Of a stretch of 64,000 bases of DNA, positions 8,500 through 16,480 are shown one piece after another. The notes below the pieces were generated by a model. The model was not told the origin of the DNA, searched no databases, and worked only from the letters and a program-made list of their open reading frames with translations. The stretch's first letter is position 1, and the number at the start of each line of letters is the position of its first letter. This DNA comes from Rhodopseudomonas_A sp036404135 (lineage in GTDB: Bacteria; Pseudomonadota; Alphaproteobacteria; Rhizobiales; Xanthobacteraceae). The position numbers and the translations under genes are program-made. The stretch spans positions 1-64,000 of the forward strand of contig NZ_DASWPE010000006.1 of assembly GCF_036404135.1 (NCBI RefSeq). The letters are read 5' to 3'.

Positions 8500-9501
8500 A
8501 TGTATACCCAGGCCCTCAATGCGCCGCAGAGCGACGAGCGGAACCTGGAAGACGCCGGGCAATCGGCGCGGTTCGAAGCGCGCATCGCCGAGGAGCAGCG
8601 CATCGAGCCCAACGATTGGATGCCTGAGGCCTATCGCAAGACGCTGACCAGGCAGATCTCGCAGCACGCGCATTCCGAAATCGTCGGCATGCTGCCGGAA
8701 GGCAATTGGATCACCCGGGCGCCGACGCTGCGCCGCAAGGCGGCATTGCTTGCCAAGGTGCAGGACGAATGCGGCCACGGCCTTTATCTCTATGCCGCCG
8801 CCGAAACCCTCGGCTCGTCGCGCGAAGAGCTGGTCGACCAGCTGTTGAGCGGCAAGGCGAAATACTCCTCGATCTTCAACTACCCGACGCTGAGCTGGGC
8901 CGACATCGGCGCAATCGGCTGGCTGGTCGATGGCGCGGCGATCATGAACCAGATCCCGCTGAGCCGCTGCTCTTACGGCCCCTATGCGCGGGCGATGATC
9001 CGGGTCTGCAAGGAGGAATCCTTTCACCAGCGCCAGGGCTACGAGACCATGCTGACGCTGTCGCGCGGCACCCAGGAGCAAAAGACGATGGCGCAGGACG
9101 CGCTGAACCGCTGGTGGTGGCCGTGCCTGATGATGTTCGGTCCGCCGGACCAGGCGAGCCAGCACGGCGATCAATCCACCCGCTGGAAGATCAAGCGCTT
9201 CAGCAACGACGAGCTGCGACAGAAATTCGTCGATGCCACGGTGCCGCAGGCGCATTATCTCGGGCTGACGATCGCCGACGCTGAGCTGCGCTTCAACGAA
9301 GCGACGCAGCATTGGGACTATGGCGCGATCGACTGGCAGGAATTTTCCGACGTGCTGGCCGGCTTTGGGCCGTGCAACCGCGATCGCCTGGTGGCGCGCC
9401 GCAAGGCCCATGACGACGGCGCCTGGGTGCGCGAAGCGGCAGCCGCCTATGCCGACAAACAGCGCACGCGGCGCAAGACGGCCAACGCAGCTGCGGCGTG
9501 A
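8500..9501 (+). CDS. paaA: Phenylacetyl-CoA epoxidase, catalytic subunit A
   Basis: A 333-residue diiron subunit of the PaaABCDE multicomponent oxygenase, which makes the 1,2-epoxide of phenylacetyl-CoA. Visible family features are QISQHAHSEIVGMLPEGNWI, the metal-binding QDECGHGLYLY and the second metal motif CKEESFHQRQGYE, which supply carboxylate and His ligands. The start at 8500 follows GGGAGC. It is the first structural gene downstream of paaX. A 138-base palindromic repeat separates it from paaB, which is unusual for genes of one enzyme complex. Confidence 0.95.
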   Translation: MYTQALNAPQSDERNLEDAGQSARFEARIAEEQRIEPNDWMPEAYRKTLTRQISQHAHSEIVGMLPEGNWITRAPTLRRKAALLAKVQDECGHGLYLYAAAETLGSSREELVDQLLSGKAKYSSIFNYPTLSWADIGAIGWLVDGAAIMNQIPLSRCSYGPYARAMIRVCKEESFHQRQGYETMLTLSRGTQEQKTMAQDALNRWWWPCLMMFGPPDQASQHGDQSTRWKIKRFSNDELRQKFVDATVPQAHYLGLTIADAELRFNEATQHWDYGAIDWQEFSDVLAGFGPCNRDRLVARRKAHDDGAWVREAAAAYADKQRTRRKTANAAAA

Positions 9502-9796
9502 GCGCTGGGCGATGACGAGCGCACAGCTCATGGACAACGCCCCTTACGGTCGCGGCCGCAGTTCAATCCCTCCCCCTTGCGGGGGAGGGTCGGCCGAGCG
9601 CCGGCGATGCGCAGCATCGTCGGCAGCGGAGGCCGGGGTGGGGGTGCGGCGAGCCGCTCGACCGTGGCTTCCCCCACCCCCGACCCCTCCCCGCAAGGGG
9701 GAGGGGAGCGCGCTGCCGATGCGGCGGCACAGAGTTCATAACTGATCGAGACCACGCGATATAGGCCACGATAGATCCGCAAAGCAGGAGCCCATC
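9502..9796. other. Gap between paaA and paaB, mostly palindromic repeat
   Basis: This 295-base gap holds the repeat at 9568-9706 and then a short promoter-like segment before the paaB ribosome-binding site (AGCAGGAG). Short frames crossing the repeat have no coding support. Confidence 0.6.
9568..9706. repeat. Palindromic intergenic repeat, family C (copy 1)
   Basis: The element is bounded by a perfect CCCTCCCCCTTGC-type hairpin on the left (9568-9589) and its counterpart CCTCCCCGCAAGGGGGAGGGG on the right (9686-9706). A middle part also pairs internally. A diverged relative lies at 54861-55010. Such CCTCCCC...GGGGAGG elements are common between genes in Rhodopseudomonas and Bradyrhizobium. 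In RNA it would fold into a long hairpin between paaA and paaB. Confidence 0.8.
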
Positions 9797-10084
9797 ATGA
9801 GCGAGCCGAACAGTCAGCTCTGGGAAGTGTTCATCCGCAGCCGCAACGGGCTCGCGCATAAGCACGCCGGCTCATTGCACGCTGCCGACGCCACGCTGGC
9901 GCTGCAGGCGGCGCGCGACGTCTACACCCGGCGCGGCGAAGGCCTGTCGATCTGGGTGGTGCCGTCCACCGCCATCACCGCCTCCGACCCGGCCGAGGTC
10001 GGCATGCTGTTCGAACCGGCGCAGTCCAAGATCTATCGCCATCCGACGTTCTACGAGGTGCCGGAGGAAGTCGGGCATATGTAA
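9797..10084 (+). CDS. paaB: Phenylacetyl-CoA epoxidase subunit B
   Basis: A 95-residue PaaB, the small structural subunit of the epoxidase. WEVFIRSRNGLAHKHAGSLHA at the N-terminus and YTRRGEGLSIWVVPS are characteristic. Length matches the family (about 95). It starts at 9797 behind GCAGGAG. It should act with PaaA and PaaC, and the three genes keep the canonical order despite inserted repeats. Confidence 0.94.
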   Translation: MSEPNSQLWEVFIRSRNGLAHKHAGSLHAADATLALQAARDVYTRRGEGLSIWVVPSTAITASDPAEVGMLFEPAQSKIYRHPTFYEVPEEVGHM

Positions 10085-10093
10085 GCGCCTCCG

Positions 10094-10203
10094 CGTCATT
10101 GCGAGCCACCGGCGGGCGCGAAGCGCTAGCCGATGAGCGAAGCAATCCAGCGGCATCACATGCGGCCCTGGATTGCTTCGTCGCTTCGCTCACAGCAATG
10201 ACG
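10094..10203. repeat. Palindromic intergenic repeat, family B (CGTCATTGCGAG type)
   Basis: The element begins CGTCATTGCGAGC and ends GCAATGACG. GAAGCAATCCAG near its centre pairs with CTGGATTGCTTC. This is a widely distributed bacterial intergenic repeat. It fills almost the whole gap between paaB and paaC. Confidence 0.8.
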
Positions 10204-10251
10204 CAGCTATCGCATCGCGATTGTCGCCCACGCAGAAGGACGTTGAACGAT

Positions 10252-11028
10252 ATGGCCACCGCATCGATCGCAATCGCCGAAACCCCGCTGGTCAACTACG
10301 CGCTGCGCCGCGGCGACGACGCGCTGATCCTCGGCCATCGGCTGTCCGAGTGGTGCGGTCACGCGCCGATGCTGGAAGAGGACATGGCGCTGGCCAATAT
10401 CGGCCTCGACCTGATCGGCCAGGCGCGCGAACTCTACAGCTACGCCGCGCAGGCCGAGGGCGCGGCCAACACCGAGGACAGCCTCGCCTATCTGCGCGAC
10501 GTCCGGCAATATCGCAACCTGCTGCTGGTCGAGCAGCCGAACGGCGACTTCGCCCGCACCATGCTGCGGCAATTGTTCTATTCGGCGTTTGCCGATCCGT
10601 ATTGGCGGGCGATGATGGGCTCCACCGATCCGACGCTGGCGGCGATCGCCGCGAAGTCGGAAAAGGAAAGCGCCTATCACCTGCGCCACGCGTCCGAATG
10701 GGTGATCAGGCTCGGCGACGGCACCGACGAAAGTCATCGCCGCACCCAGGTGGCGGTCGACGAACTGTGGGCCTTCACCGGCGAGTTGTTTCATACCGAC
10801 GAGAGCGACGCTGCGCTGATCAAAGACGGCATCGCGATCGACCCGGAGCGCCTGCGCGCCGGCTGGTCCGACACCATCGCGAGCGTGCTTGAGCGGGCGA
10901 CGTTGCGCCGCCCGAGTTCCGAGTGGATGCAGAAGGGCGGCCGCGCCGGCCAGCACAGCGAACACCTCGGCCATCTGCTTTGCGAATTGCAGTGGCTGCA
11001 GCGCAGCTTTCCGGGGGCGACATGGTAA
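10252..11028 (+). CDS. paaC: Phenylacetyl-CoA epoxidase subunit C
   Basis: A 258-residue ferritin-like structural partner of PaaA. Characteristic stretches are DDALILGHRLSEWCGHAP, LANIGLDLIGQARELYSYAA, and HLRHASEWVIRLGDGT. PaaC keeps the fold but not a full metal site, and stabilises the catalytic subunit. The ATG at 10252 has AGAAGGA eleven bases upstream; in-frame codons back to 10099 run into the repeat and are not used. Its 3' end overlaps paaD by seven bases. Confidence 0.94.
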   Translation: MATASIAIAETPLVNYALRRGDDALILGHRLSEWCGHAPMLEEDMALANIGLDLIGQARELYSYAAQAEGAANTEDSLAYLRDVRQYRNLLLVEQPNGDFARTMLRQLFYSAFADPYWRAMMGSTDPTLAAIAAKSEKESAYHLRHASEWVIRLGDGTDESHRRTQVAVDELWAFTGELFHTDESDAALIKDGIAIDPERLRAGWSDTIASVLERATLRRPSSEWMQKGGRAGQHSEHLGHLLCELQWLQRSFPGATW

Positions 11029-11525
11029 CGCTTGCCCGCGACATCGGCGATCTGCGGCGGCGCGCCTGGACTGCCGCTGCCACGGTGGTCGATCCGGAAA
11101 TTCCGGTTTTGACCATCGAAGACCTCGGAGTATTGCGCGACGTTACGGTGACCGATGGTCATGTCGAAGTGGCGATCACGCCGACCTATTCCGGCTGCCC
11201 GGCGATGAGCATGATCGCGCTCGAGATCGAACTGGCGCTGGCACGCGAAGGCATCCGCGATCCGAAGATCACCACCGTGCTGTCGCCGGCCTGGACCACC
11301 GACTGGATGAGCGACGACGGCCGCCGCAAGCTGCGCGACTACGGCATCGCGCCGCCGGTTGCGGGCGGCGGCCGCCGCGCGCTGTTCGGCGAGCAACAGG
11401 TCGCCTGCCCGCAATGCGGCTCGACCGCCACCGAGCTGCTGTCGGAATTCGGCTCGACCTCCTGCAAGGCGCTGTGGCGCTGCCGCAATTGCCGCGAGCC
11501 GTTCGATTACTTCAAATGCCATTGA
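11022..11525 (+). CDS. paaD: Phenylacetyl-CoA epoxidase accessory subunit D
   Basis: A 167-residue PaaD. It combines an N-terminal MIP18/DUF59-like domain (VVDPEIPVLTIEDLGVLRDV, PTYSGCPAMSMI) with a C-terminal zinc-type Cys set (CPQCGS at about 127-132 and CRNCREPFDYFKC). PaaD-like proteins are thought to help cofactor insertion or maturation. The start overlaps the end of paaC, implying translational coupling. Confidence 0.92.
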   Translation: MVTLARDIGDLRRRAWTAAATVVDPEIPVLTIEDLGVLRDVTVTDGHVEVAITPTYSGCPAMSMIALEIELALAREGIRDPKITTVLSPAWTTDWMSDDGRRKLRDYGIAPPVAGGGRRALFGEQQVACPQCGSTATELLSEFGSTSCKALWRCRNCREPFDYFKCH

Positions 11526-11578
11526 TGACTTGCGACATGACGTCCGAAGCTGCTCAGGAGCTCGCTATATTATCCGCC

Positions 11579-11701
11579 GTCATTCCGGGGCGCGAGCAGT
11601 TCGCTGCGAGCGAACCCGGAATCTTGCCGCGGGTTGATGGGCCGGGGCACGTCGCGAGATTCCGGGTTCGCTCGGCCTTTCGGCCTCGTGCCCGGAATGA
11701 C
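11579..11701. repeat. Palindromic intergenic repeat, family A (copy 1)
   Basis: GTCATTCCGGGGCGCGAG at the left and CCCGGAATGAC at the right are inverted ends. Internally CGAACCCGGAATC pairs with GATTCCGGGTTCG. Two further copies lie at 12895-13017 and 17844-17952. It separates paaD from paaE. Confidence 0.85.
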
Positions 11702-11738
11702 TCTGTCTTTCATGTCTATCGGACGGTGAGTTGAGCGA

Positions 11739-12824
11739 ATGATGATGTCCCACACCCCGAAATTCCATCGCCTGGCGATTGCCGACTTGCGTCGCGAAAC
11801 GCAAGACGCGGTGTCGATGAGCTTTACGATCCCCGATGAGCTCGCCGCCGACTACGCCTTCGCGCCGGGACAATACCTCACGCTGCGCACCACGCTCGAC
11901 GGCGAAGAACTGCGGCGCTCCTATTCGATCTGCTCCGGCCCCGACGATCGCGAGCTGCGCATCGCGGTGAAGAAGGTCAATGGCGGCGTGTTCTCTGGCT
12001 TTGCGTTGGAGCAGCTGAAATCCGGCGACGAGATCGAGGTGATGACGCCGACCGGCCGGTTCGGCGTGGCGCACGTACCGGATCAGGCGCGGATCCATGT
12101 CGGCTTCGCCGCCGGCTCCGGCATCACGCCCTTGATCTCGATCATCCGCGGCATCCTGGCGCGCGAGCCGAACAGCCGGTTCTTCCTGTTCTACGGCAAT
12201 CGCACGACCTCGAACATTCTATTTCGCCAAGCGCTGCAGGATCTGAAGGACCGCTTCATGGCGCGCTTTGCGGTGTTTCATGTCTTGTCACAAGAGGAGC
12301 AGGAGCTGCCGATCCTGCACGGCCGGCTCGACCGCGAGCGGGTGACGCTGCTGCTGCGCGCGATGCTGCCGGCGCAGGCGATCGATCACGTCTTCATCTG
12401 CGGCCCCAGCGCGATGAGCGAGGAAATCGCTTCGACCTGCGCCGGGCTCGGCGTGCCGGAGGATCGCGTGCACGTCGAACGCTTCGTCGCGGGTTCCGGC
12501 GGCAAGCCGCGGCCCGCCCCGGTGGTCGCGCCGGAAGCGCCGCCCAAGGCGATCGCGTCGCTGATCATCGACGGCAAGCGCAAGGACGTGCCCGTTGCCG
12601 AAAGGGAAGCCATCCTCGACGCAGCATTGCGCGCCGGCCTCGACCTGACCTATGCCTGCAAGGGGGGGATGTGCTCGACCTGCCGCGCCAAGGTGGTCGA
12701 AGGCAAGACACACATGGACGTCAACTACGCGCTGGAGCCGTGGGAGCTGAAAGCCGGATTCGTGCTGACCTGCCAGGCCCATGCCGTGTCGGACCGCGTG
12801 GTGATCGATTACGACGCGGTGTGA
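11739..12824 (+). CDS. paaE: Phenylacetyl-CoA epoxidase reductase subunit E
   Basis: A 361-residue electron-transfer subunit moving electrons from NAD(P)H to the PaaABC oxygenase. Domain order is FAD-binding (RSYSICSGPDD, about 64-74), NAD-binding (GFAAGSGITPLISII, about 124-138), then a C-terminal plant-type [2Fe-2S] domain (CKGGMCSTCRAKV with a later Cys in LTCQAH). Length is normal. Three consecutive ATG codons begin at 11739. A family A repeat sits on each side. Confidence 0.95.
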   Translation: MMMSHTPKFHRLAIADLRRETQDAVSMSFTIPDELAADYAFAPGQYLTLRTTLDGEELRRSYSICSGPDDRELRIAVKKVNGGVFSGFALEQLKSGDEIEVMTPTGRFGVAHVPDQARIHVGFAAGSGITPLISIIRGILAREPNSRFFLFYGNRTTSNILFRQALQDLKDRFMARFAVFHVLSQEEQELPILHGRLDRERVTLLLRAMLPAQAIDHVFICGPSAMSEEIASTCAGLGVPEDRVHVERFVAGSGGKPRPAPVVAPEAPPKAIASLIIDGKRKDVPVAEREAILDAALRAGLDLTYACKGGMCSTCRAKVVEGKTHMDVNYALEPWELKAGFVLTCQAHAVSDRVVIDYDAV

Positions 12825-12894
12825 CGCCCGCGTATGAGGCGCCTGCGGGTGAGCGGCTGCCGAGTGAAAGCGACGCTCGACCAACAACCCCATC

Positions 12895-13017
12895 GTCATT
12901 CCGGGGCGCGAGGGCGATAGCCCGGGCGAACCCGGAATCTTGCCGCTGGGGACGACTTGGACGTGTCGCGAGATTCCGGGTTCGCTCGCAGCTTTGCTGC
13001 GCGCGCCCCGGAATGAC
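12895..13017. repeat. Palindromic intergenic repeat, family A (copy 2)
   Basis: Same architecture as the element at 11579: GTCATTCCGGGGCGCGAG at the left, inner GAACCCGGAATC and GATTCCGGGTTCGC, and GCCCCGGAATGAC at the right. It lies downstream of paaE in the convergent gap to the EthD gene and could act as a bidirectional transcript end, though there is no T-run. Confidence 0.85.
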
Positions 13018-13089
13018 GGTTCAATATTGGTCGCTACATCATTCCACTTGAACAGCGCAGCCCATCGAACAGCTCAACCCACCCCGGTC

Positions 13090-13401
13090 CTATTGCAAAA
13101 TATCGTTGATCTGCAGCGACGGCTGGCTGTTGGAGAAGTGCGGGATGTCGGCGAAGATCTCGCGGCCATGCGCCTTGCCGGCGGCCTTGAAGGCGTCGAG
13201 CGATTCGAAGGTCAACAGCGCCATCATCTGGTAGTCCGGCGCGATGCCGTCGGGTTTGCCGATGCCGCGCAGCACCTGGACATTGCTCATGCCGAGCGGC
13301 GACCAATGCTGTTTCAAGAGCGGAATATGCTTGTGCAGATAATAATCGAGATCGAATGTCGATTCGGTTCCGGCCGGATACATCACCGTGACGAGAATCA
13401 T
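13090..13401 (-). CDS. EthD-family small protein
   Basis: A 103-residue ferredoxin-fold (dimeric alpha-beta barrel) protein of the EthD family. The N-terminus MILVTVMYPAGTESTFDLDYYL followed by KHIPLLKQHW matches the conserved HxP core. Function in this family is usually unknown; members accompany oxygenase and degradation operons. It is transcribed towards paaE and sits between the paaABCDE group and the paaR-paaK-paaI group. The start at 13401 has GGAGGAAGCG just upstream on the minus strand. Confidence 0.8.
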   Translation of the reverse strand: MILVTVMYPAGTESTFDLDYYLHKHIPLLKQHWSPLGMSNVQVLRGIGKPDGIAPDYQMMALLTFESLDAFKAAGKAHGREIFADIPHFSNSQPSLQINDILQ

Positions 13402-13539
13402 CGCTTCCTCCGCTGTTATTGTTGGTTATCGACGGTAGCTTAGCCGCAATCGCCCCGCCACATCAATCAGCGTGCACCGAGTTCGTGGTCCTAAGCTCGT
13501 CGGTCGCGGCCGGCGATCCAGCGGCCGCCGAGGTCGCTT

Positions 13540-14202
13540 TCAAGCGTCATGCGAAACCCCTGCTGCTGAACCGGGATCGCGGGTATGAGCGGTCATCGAC
13601 GGCGCGCGTGCCAGAAGATCGCGCGAGCCGTCGGCGATCAGTCGTGTCACCAGTTCGGCATAGTCGGCGCGGCTGACCGAGCCCTGCTCGCTGAACCAGA
13701 GATAGTGCCAGTTCACCATGCCGAACAGCGACATCGTCACCAGCTTCAGCAGGGGAGTGTGGTTGAGCTGCGGCGCCACCGCCGCGACCGCGTCGGAAAA
13801 CATCCGCACCAACTCGCGTTCGATGTCCTTCAGCGCGGCTTGCCGTTCGCCGGACAGAAACCGTAGGCTGGAGATCTGCACGTTGTGCTGGGCGTCGGCG
13901 TCGCGATAGGCTTCGAGCAGCGCCGCGACCAGTTCGCGCAATTGCACGTCGGGCGCAAACTCCGGGCGCTGCGCCGCCTGCACCACCGCCCGCAGCGCCT
14001 CGAGATGCGTTCGGATCACGTCGAACAACAGTTCGTCCTTGTCCGCGTAGTAATGATAGAGGTTGGCCTTCGATACCCCGCAGGCCGCGGCGATGCTGTT
14101 CATCGAGGCGCGGTCGTAGCCGTATTCGGAGAACAATTCCGCGGAGCGCTCCAGAATAGCGCGGCGCTTGTCGTCGTAATTGCTGGCGCGGGGACGTGCC
14201 AT
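13540..14202 (-). CDS. paaR: TetR-family regulator, probable PaaR
   Basis: A 220-residue TetR protein with the N-terminal helix-turn-helix MNSIAAACGVSKANLYHYY at about 34-52 and a ligand domain like that of phenylacetate-linked TetR regulators (WHYLWFSEQG). It is seven bases downstream of paaK copy 2 on the same strand, the usual place for PaaR. A palindrome at 16481-16500, upstream of this operon and of the divergent transporter, is the best candidate operator. The window therefore carries both a PaaX and a TetR-type regulator of phenylacetate genes. Confidence 0.82.
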   Translation of the reverse strand: MARPRASNYDDKRRAILERSAELFSEYGYDRASMNSIAAACGVSKANLYHYYADKDELLFDVIRTHLEALRAVVQAAQRPEFAPDVQLRELVAALLEAYRDADAQHNVQISSLRFLSGERQAALKDIERELVRMFSDAVAAVAPQLNHTPLLKLVTMSLFGMVNWHYLWFSEQGSVSRADYAELVTRLIADGSRDLLARAPSMTAHTRDPGSAAGVSHDA

Positions 14203-14209
14203 GGCGCCC

Positions 14210-15544
14210 CTAGGTCAGCGGCCGGCGATCGACGATGCGCTTGGCCTTGCCGGCCGAGCGTTCGATGCTGTCAGGATCGCGGATGATCACCCGCGTGGTG
14301 ATGCCGATGCTGTGCTTGATCGCCTGTTCCAGCCGGCCCGCCGCGGCGGCGCGCAGCTCGGTTGCCGCCGCATCCGGCCGCGCCTCGACGTGCACTTCGA
14401 GTTCGTCCATCCGGCCGGTCCGGGTCAGCACCAGTTGATAGTGCATCGACAGCGCGGAGATGGTCAGAAGCTTCTCCTCGATCTGGCTCGGAAACAGATT
14501 GACGCCACGCAGGATGATCATGTCGTCGGTCCGCCCGGTGACCTTCTCCATGCGCCGCATGCTGCGCGCGGTTCCCGGCAGCAGCCGCGTCAGGTCGCGG
14601 GTGCGATAGCGCACCACCGGCATCGCCTCTTTGGTCAGCGAGGTGAACACCAGCTCGCCCTGCTCGCCGTCCGGCAGCACGCGGCCGGTGTCGGGATCGA
14701 TCACCTCCGGATAGAAATGATCCTCCCAGACGTGCAAGCCGTCCTTGGTCTCGACGCATTCCGAGGCGACGCCGGGGCCGATTACTTCGGACAGCCCGTA
14801 GATGTCGACGGCGTGCAGATCGAACGCCTGCTCGATTTCCTCGCGCATCGCGTTGGTCCAGGGTTCGGCGCCGAAGATGCCGACTTTCAGCGATGACTTT
14901 CGCGGGTCGATGCCCTGGCGGCGGAATTCGTCGAGGATCGCCAGCATGTAGGACGGCGTCACCATGATGATGTCGGGCTTGAAGTCGGTGATCAGCTGCA
15001 CTTGCCGCTCGGTCATGCCGCCGGACACCGGGATCACCATGCAGCCGAGCTTCTCCGCGCCGTAATGCGCGCCAAGCCCGCCGGTGAACAGGCCGTAGCC
15101 ATAGGCGTTGTGCAGCTTCATGCCGGGGCGACCGCCGGCGGCGCGGATCGAGCGCGCCACCACGTCGGCCCAGATCTCGATGTCGCCCTTGGTGTAGCCG
15201 ACCACGGTCGGCTTGCCGGTGGTGCCGGACGAGGCATGCACCCGCGTCACCTCGTGCTCCGGCACCGCGAACATCCCGTAGGGGTAGTTGTCACGCAGGT
15301 CGGCCTTGGTGGTGAACGGAAATTTCGCCAGATCGTCGAGCGAGGTCAGGTGGTCGGGGTGTACACCGGCAGCAGCGAATTTCCTGCGATAATGCGGCAC
15401 GCGGTCGTAAGCGTGGCGCAGCGACCAGCGCAGCTGCGACAATTGCCAGGTGCGTAGCTCGTCGACCGAGGCGCGCTCGTAACGATCGAGCGTCGCGGGT
15501 GCCGGGGCGAGCTGACCGAGTTTGCGCAGAGGAATTCCCACCAT
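14210..15544 (-). CDS. paaK: Phenylacetate-CoA ligase (copy 2)
   Basis: A 444-residue AMP-forming ligase with ASSGTTGKPTVVGYTKGD at about 105-122, YGLSEVIGPG and YRTRDLTRLLPG. It is clearly homologous to copy 1 but diverged along its length and lacks the Cys-containing CSCGRSH segment present in copy 1 after TRDITRL. It is followed by paaR and preceded six bases upstream by paaI, so this copy is the one tied to the aerobic epoxidase route. Start ATG at 15544 fits the family length. Confidence 0.93.
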   Translation of the reverse strand: MVGIPLRKLGQLAPAPATLDRYERASVDELRTWQLSQLRWSLRHAYDRVPHYRRKFAAAGVHPDHLTSLDDLAKFPFTTKADLRDNYPYGMFAVPEHEVTRVHASSGTTGKPTVVGYTKGDIEIWADVVARSIRAAGGRPGMKLHNAYGYGLFTGGLGAHYGAEKLGCMVIPVSGGMTERQVQLITDFKPDIIMVTPSYMLAILDEFRRQGIDPRKSSLKVGIFGAEPWTNAMREEIEQAFDLHAVDIYGLSEVIGPGVASECVETKDGLHVWEDHFYPEVIDPDTGRVLPDGEQGELVFTSLTKEAMPVVRYRTRDLTRLLPGTARSMRRMEKVTGRTDDMIILRGVNLFPSQIEEKLLTISALSMHYQLVLTRTGRMDELEVHVEARPDAAATELRAAAAGRLEQAIKHSIGITTRVIIRDPDSIERSAGKAKRIVDRRPLT

Positions 15545-15550
15545 GACGGC

Positions 15551-16027
15551 CTATCGCTCTTGAGGTGTGGCGGTGTCCGGCGTCAACAGATCGCCGGCGA
15601 CGGTACGCGAGTGGCCGCGAAACTCCGCGACCACATTGTCGCCGGCGCGCACGGTGACATCATAGATGCCGCCGCGGCCGGCCCTGGAACGCTCGACGGC
15701 GTGCGCGGTGAGCGTGGCGCCGGCATGCACCGGCAGCACAAAGGTCACCGCGCAGTGCTGCGCCACGGTGCGCTGGCCGTGACTGTTGCAGGCATAGGCG
15801 AAGGCGGAATCCGCCAACGTGAAGATGAAACCGCCGTGGCAGATGCCGTGGCCGTTGGCCATCTCCTCGCGCACCGTCATGGTCAGCACCGCCTCGCCGG
15901 GGCCGACCCGCACGAGCGCAATGCCGAGCGTCTTGGTGGCGCGGTCCTCGCACTGCATGACGTCGGCGCAGGCCTGCGCCAGCACCTGCGGGTCGAGCCG
16001 ATCGATGGGGTTGCGTGCGTGCATCAT
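15551..16027 (-). CDS. paaI: PaaI hotdog-fold thioesterase
   Basis: A 158-residue hotdog thioesterase that hydrolyses ring-hydroxylated phenylacetyl-CoA intermediates and releases trapped CoA. The motif GHGICHGGFIFTLADSAFA at about 54-72 contains the catalytic region. Two ATG codons are available (16027, 16024). The start overlaps the last codons of the paaG remnant (stop at 16024-16026), so the original operon order was paaG-paaI-paaK-paaR. Confidence 0.92.
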   Translation of the reverse strand: MMHARNPIDRLDPQVLAQACADVMQCEDRATKTLGIALVRVGPGEAVLTMTVREEMANGHGICHGGFIFTLADSAFAYACNSHGQRTVAQHCAVTFVLPVHAGATLTAHAVERSRAGRGGIYDVTVRAGDNVVAEFRGHSRTVAGDLLTPDTATPQER

Positions 16028-16425
16028 TGTCTCCCGATGAAGCGCGGCGGCGGTTTGGCGAAGAACGCCACGACGGCTTCGGCGTCGTCCGGCGCGCGGC
16101 AGGCTAGAGATCCGGTTCTGATCGAATCAGAACCGAAGCTCTAGATTGTTATTCTGACGCGTTTTCTTCACGCGAACCGGGACCCACTTCGCTCGAAACG
16201 CCATAGGACCTGCAATTTGCATTCGAGGTCGAACTGCTGATCGAGGCTGTTGCTGTCGGACGCGTCGCGTGCCTGCTTGATCAGCGCCAATCCTGCGGTC
16301 GGCTGGGCGGCGAAATGCCCCGCCGCGTGTAGCTCGGCATTGAAGGCGTTGAGACGGTCGGAGCGTTGGAGCGTGACGACGCGATGTCCGTCACGGATCT
16401 CCGTCAGAACCAGAGCTATTTCCAC
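16024..16425 (-). pseudogene. paaG: paaG remnant with internal deletion and inserted repeat
   Basis: Reading from GTG at 16425, the first 32 or so codons encode the enoyl-CoA hydratase N-terminus (RVVTLQRSDRLNAFNAELHA). The frame then jumps directly to the PaaG C-terminal region (AAQPTAGLALIKQA, then SLDQQFDLECKLQ). Compared with E. coli PaaG this omits about 165 codons, including the oxyanion-hole region. After KLQ the sequence enters a palindromic repeat (about 16102-16206). The PaaG tail (AEAVVAFFAKPPPRFIGRQ) then resumes and stops at 16024. The ring-epoxide isomerase is thus not functional here and must be supplied elsewhere if the pathway works. Confidence 0.88.
16102..16206. repeat. Palindromic repeat inserted in the paaG remnant (family F)
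   Basis: It contains the strong hairpin CTAGAG...CGGTTCTGAT/ATCAGAACCG...CTCTAG (16104-16144), followed by a GACGCGTTTTCTTCACGCG segment that also folds back. This resembles a repeat I recall as frequent in Bradyrhizobium and Rhodopseudomonas genomes. Its borders coincide with the break in the PaaG reading frame, so it looks like an insertion. Confidence 0.75.
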
Positions 16426-16480
16426 CCTTGAACTCCGCATCGGCTTGTTAGTTGCTCACCGTTGCAGCAGCACGTTACTA

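Noticed and set aside
9568..9706. Possible CRISPR or phage repeat
   Set aside because: The arms are inverted rather than regularly spaced direct repeats, and no spacer-like units or cas genes exist in the window.
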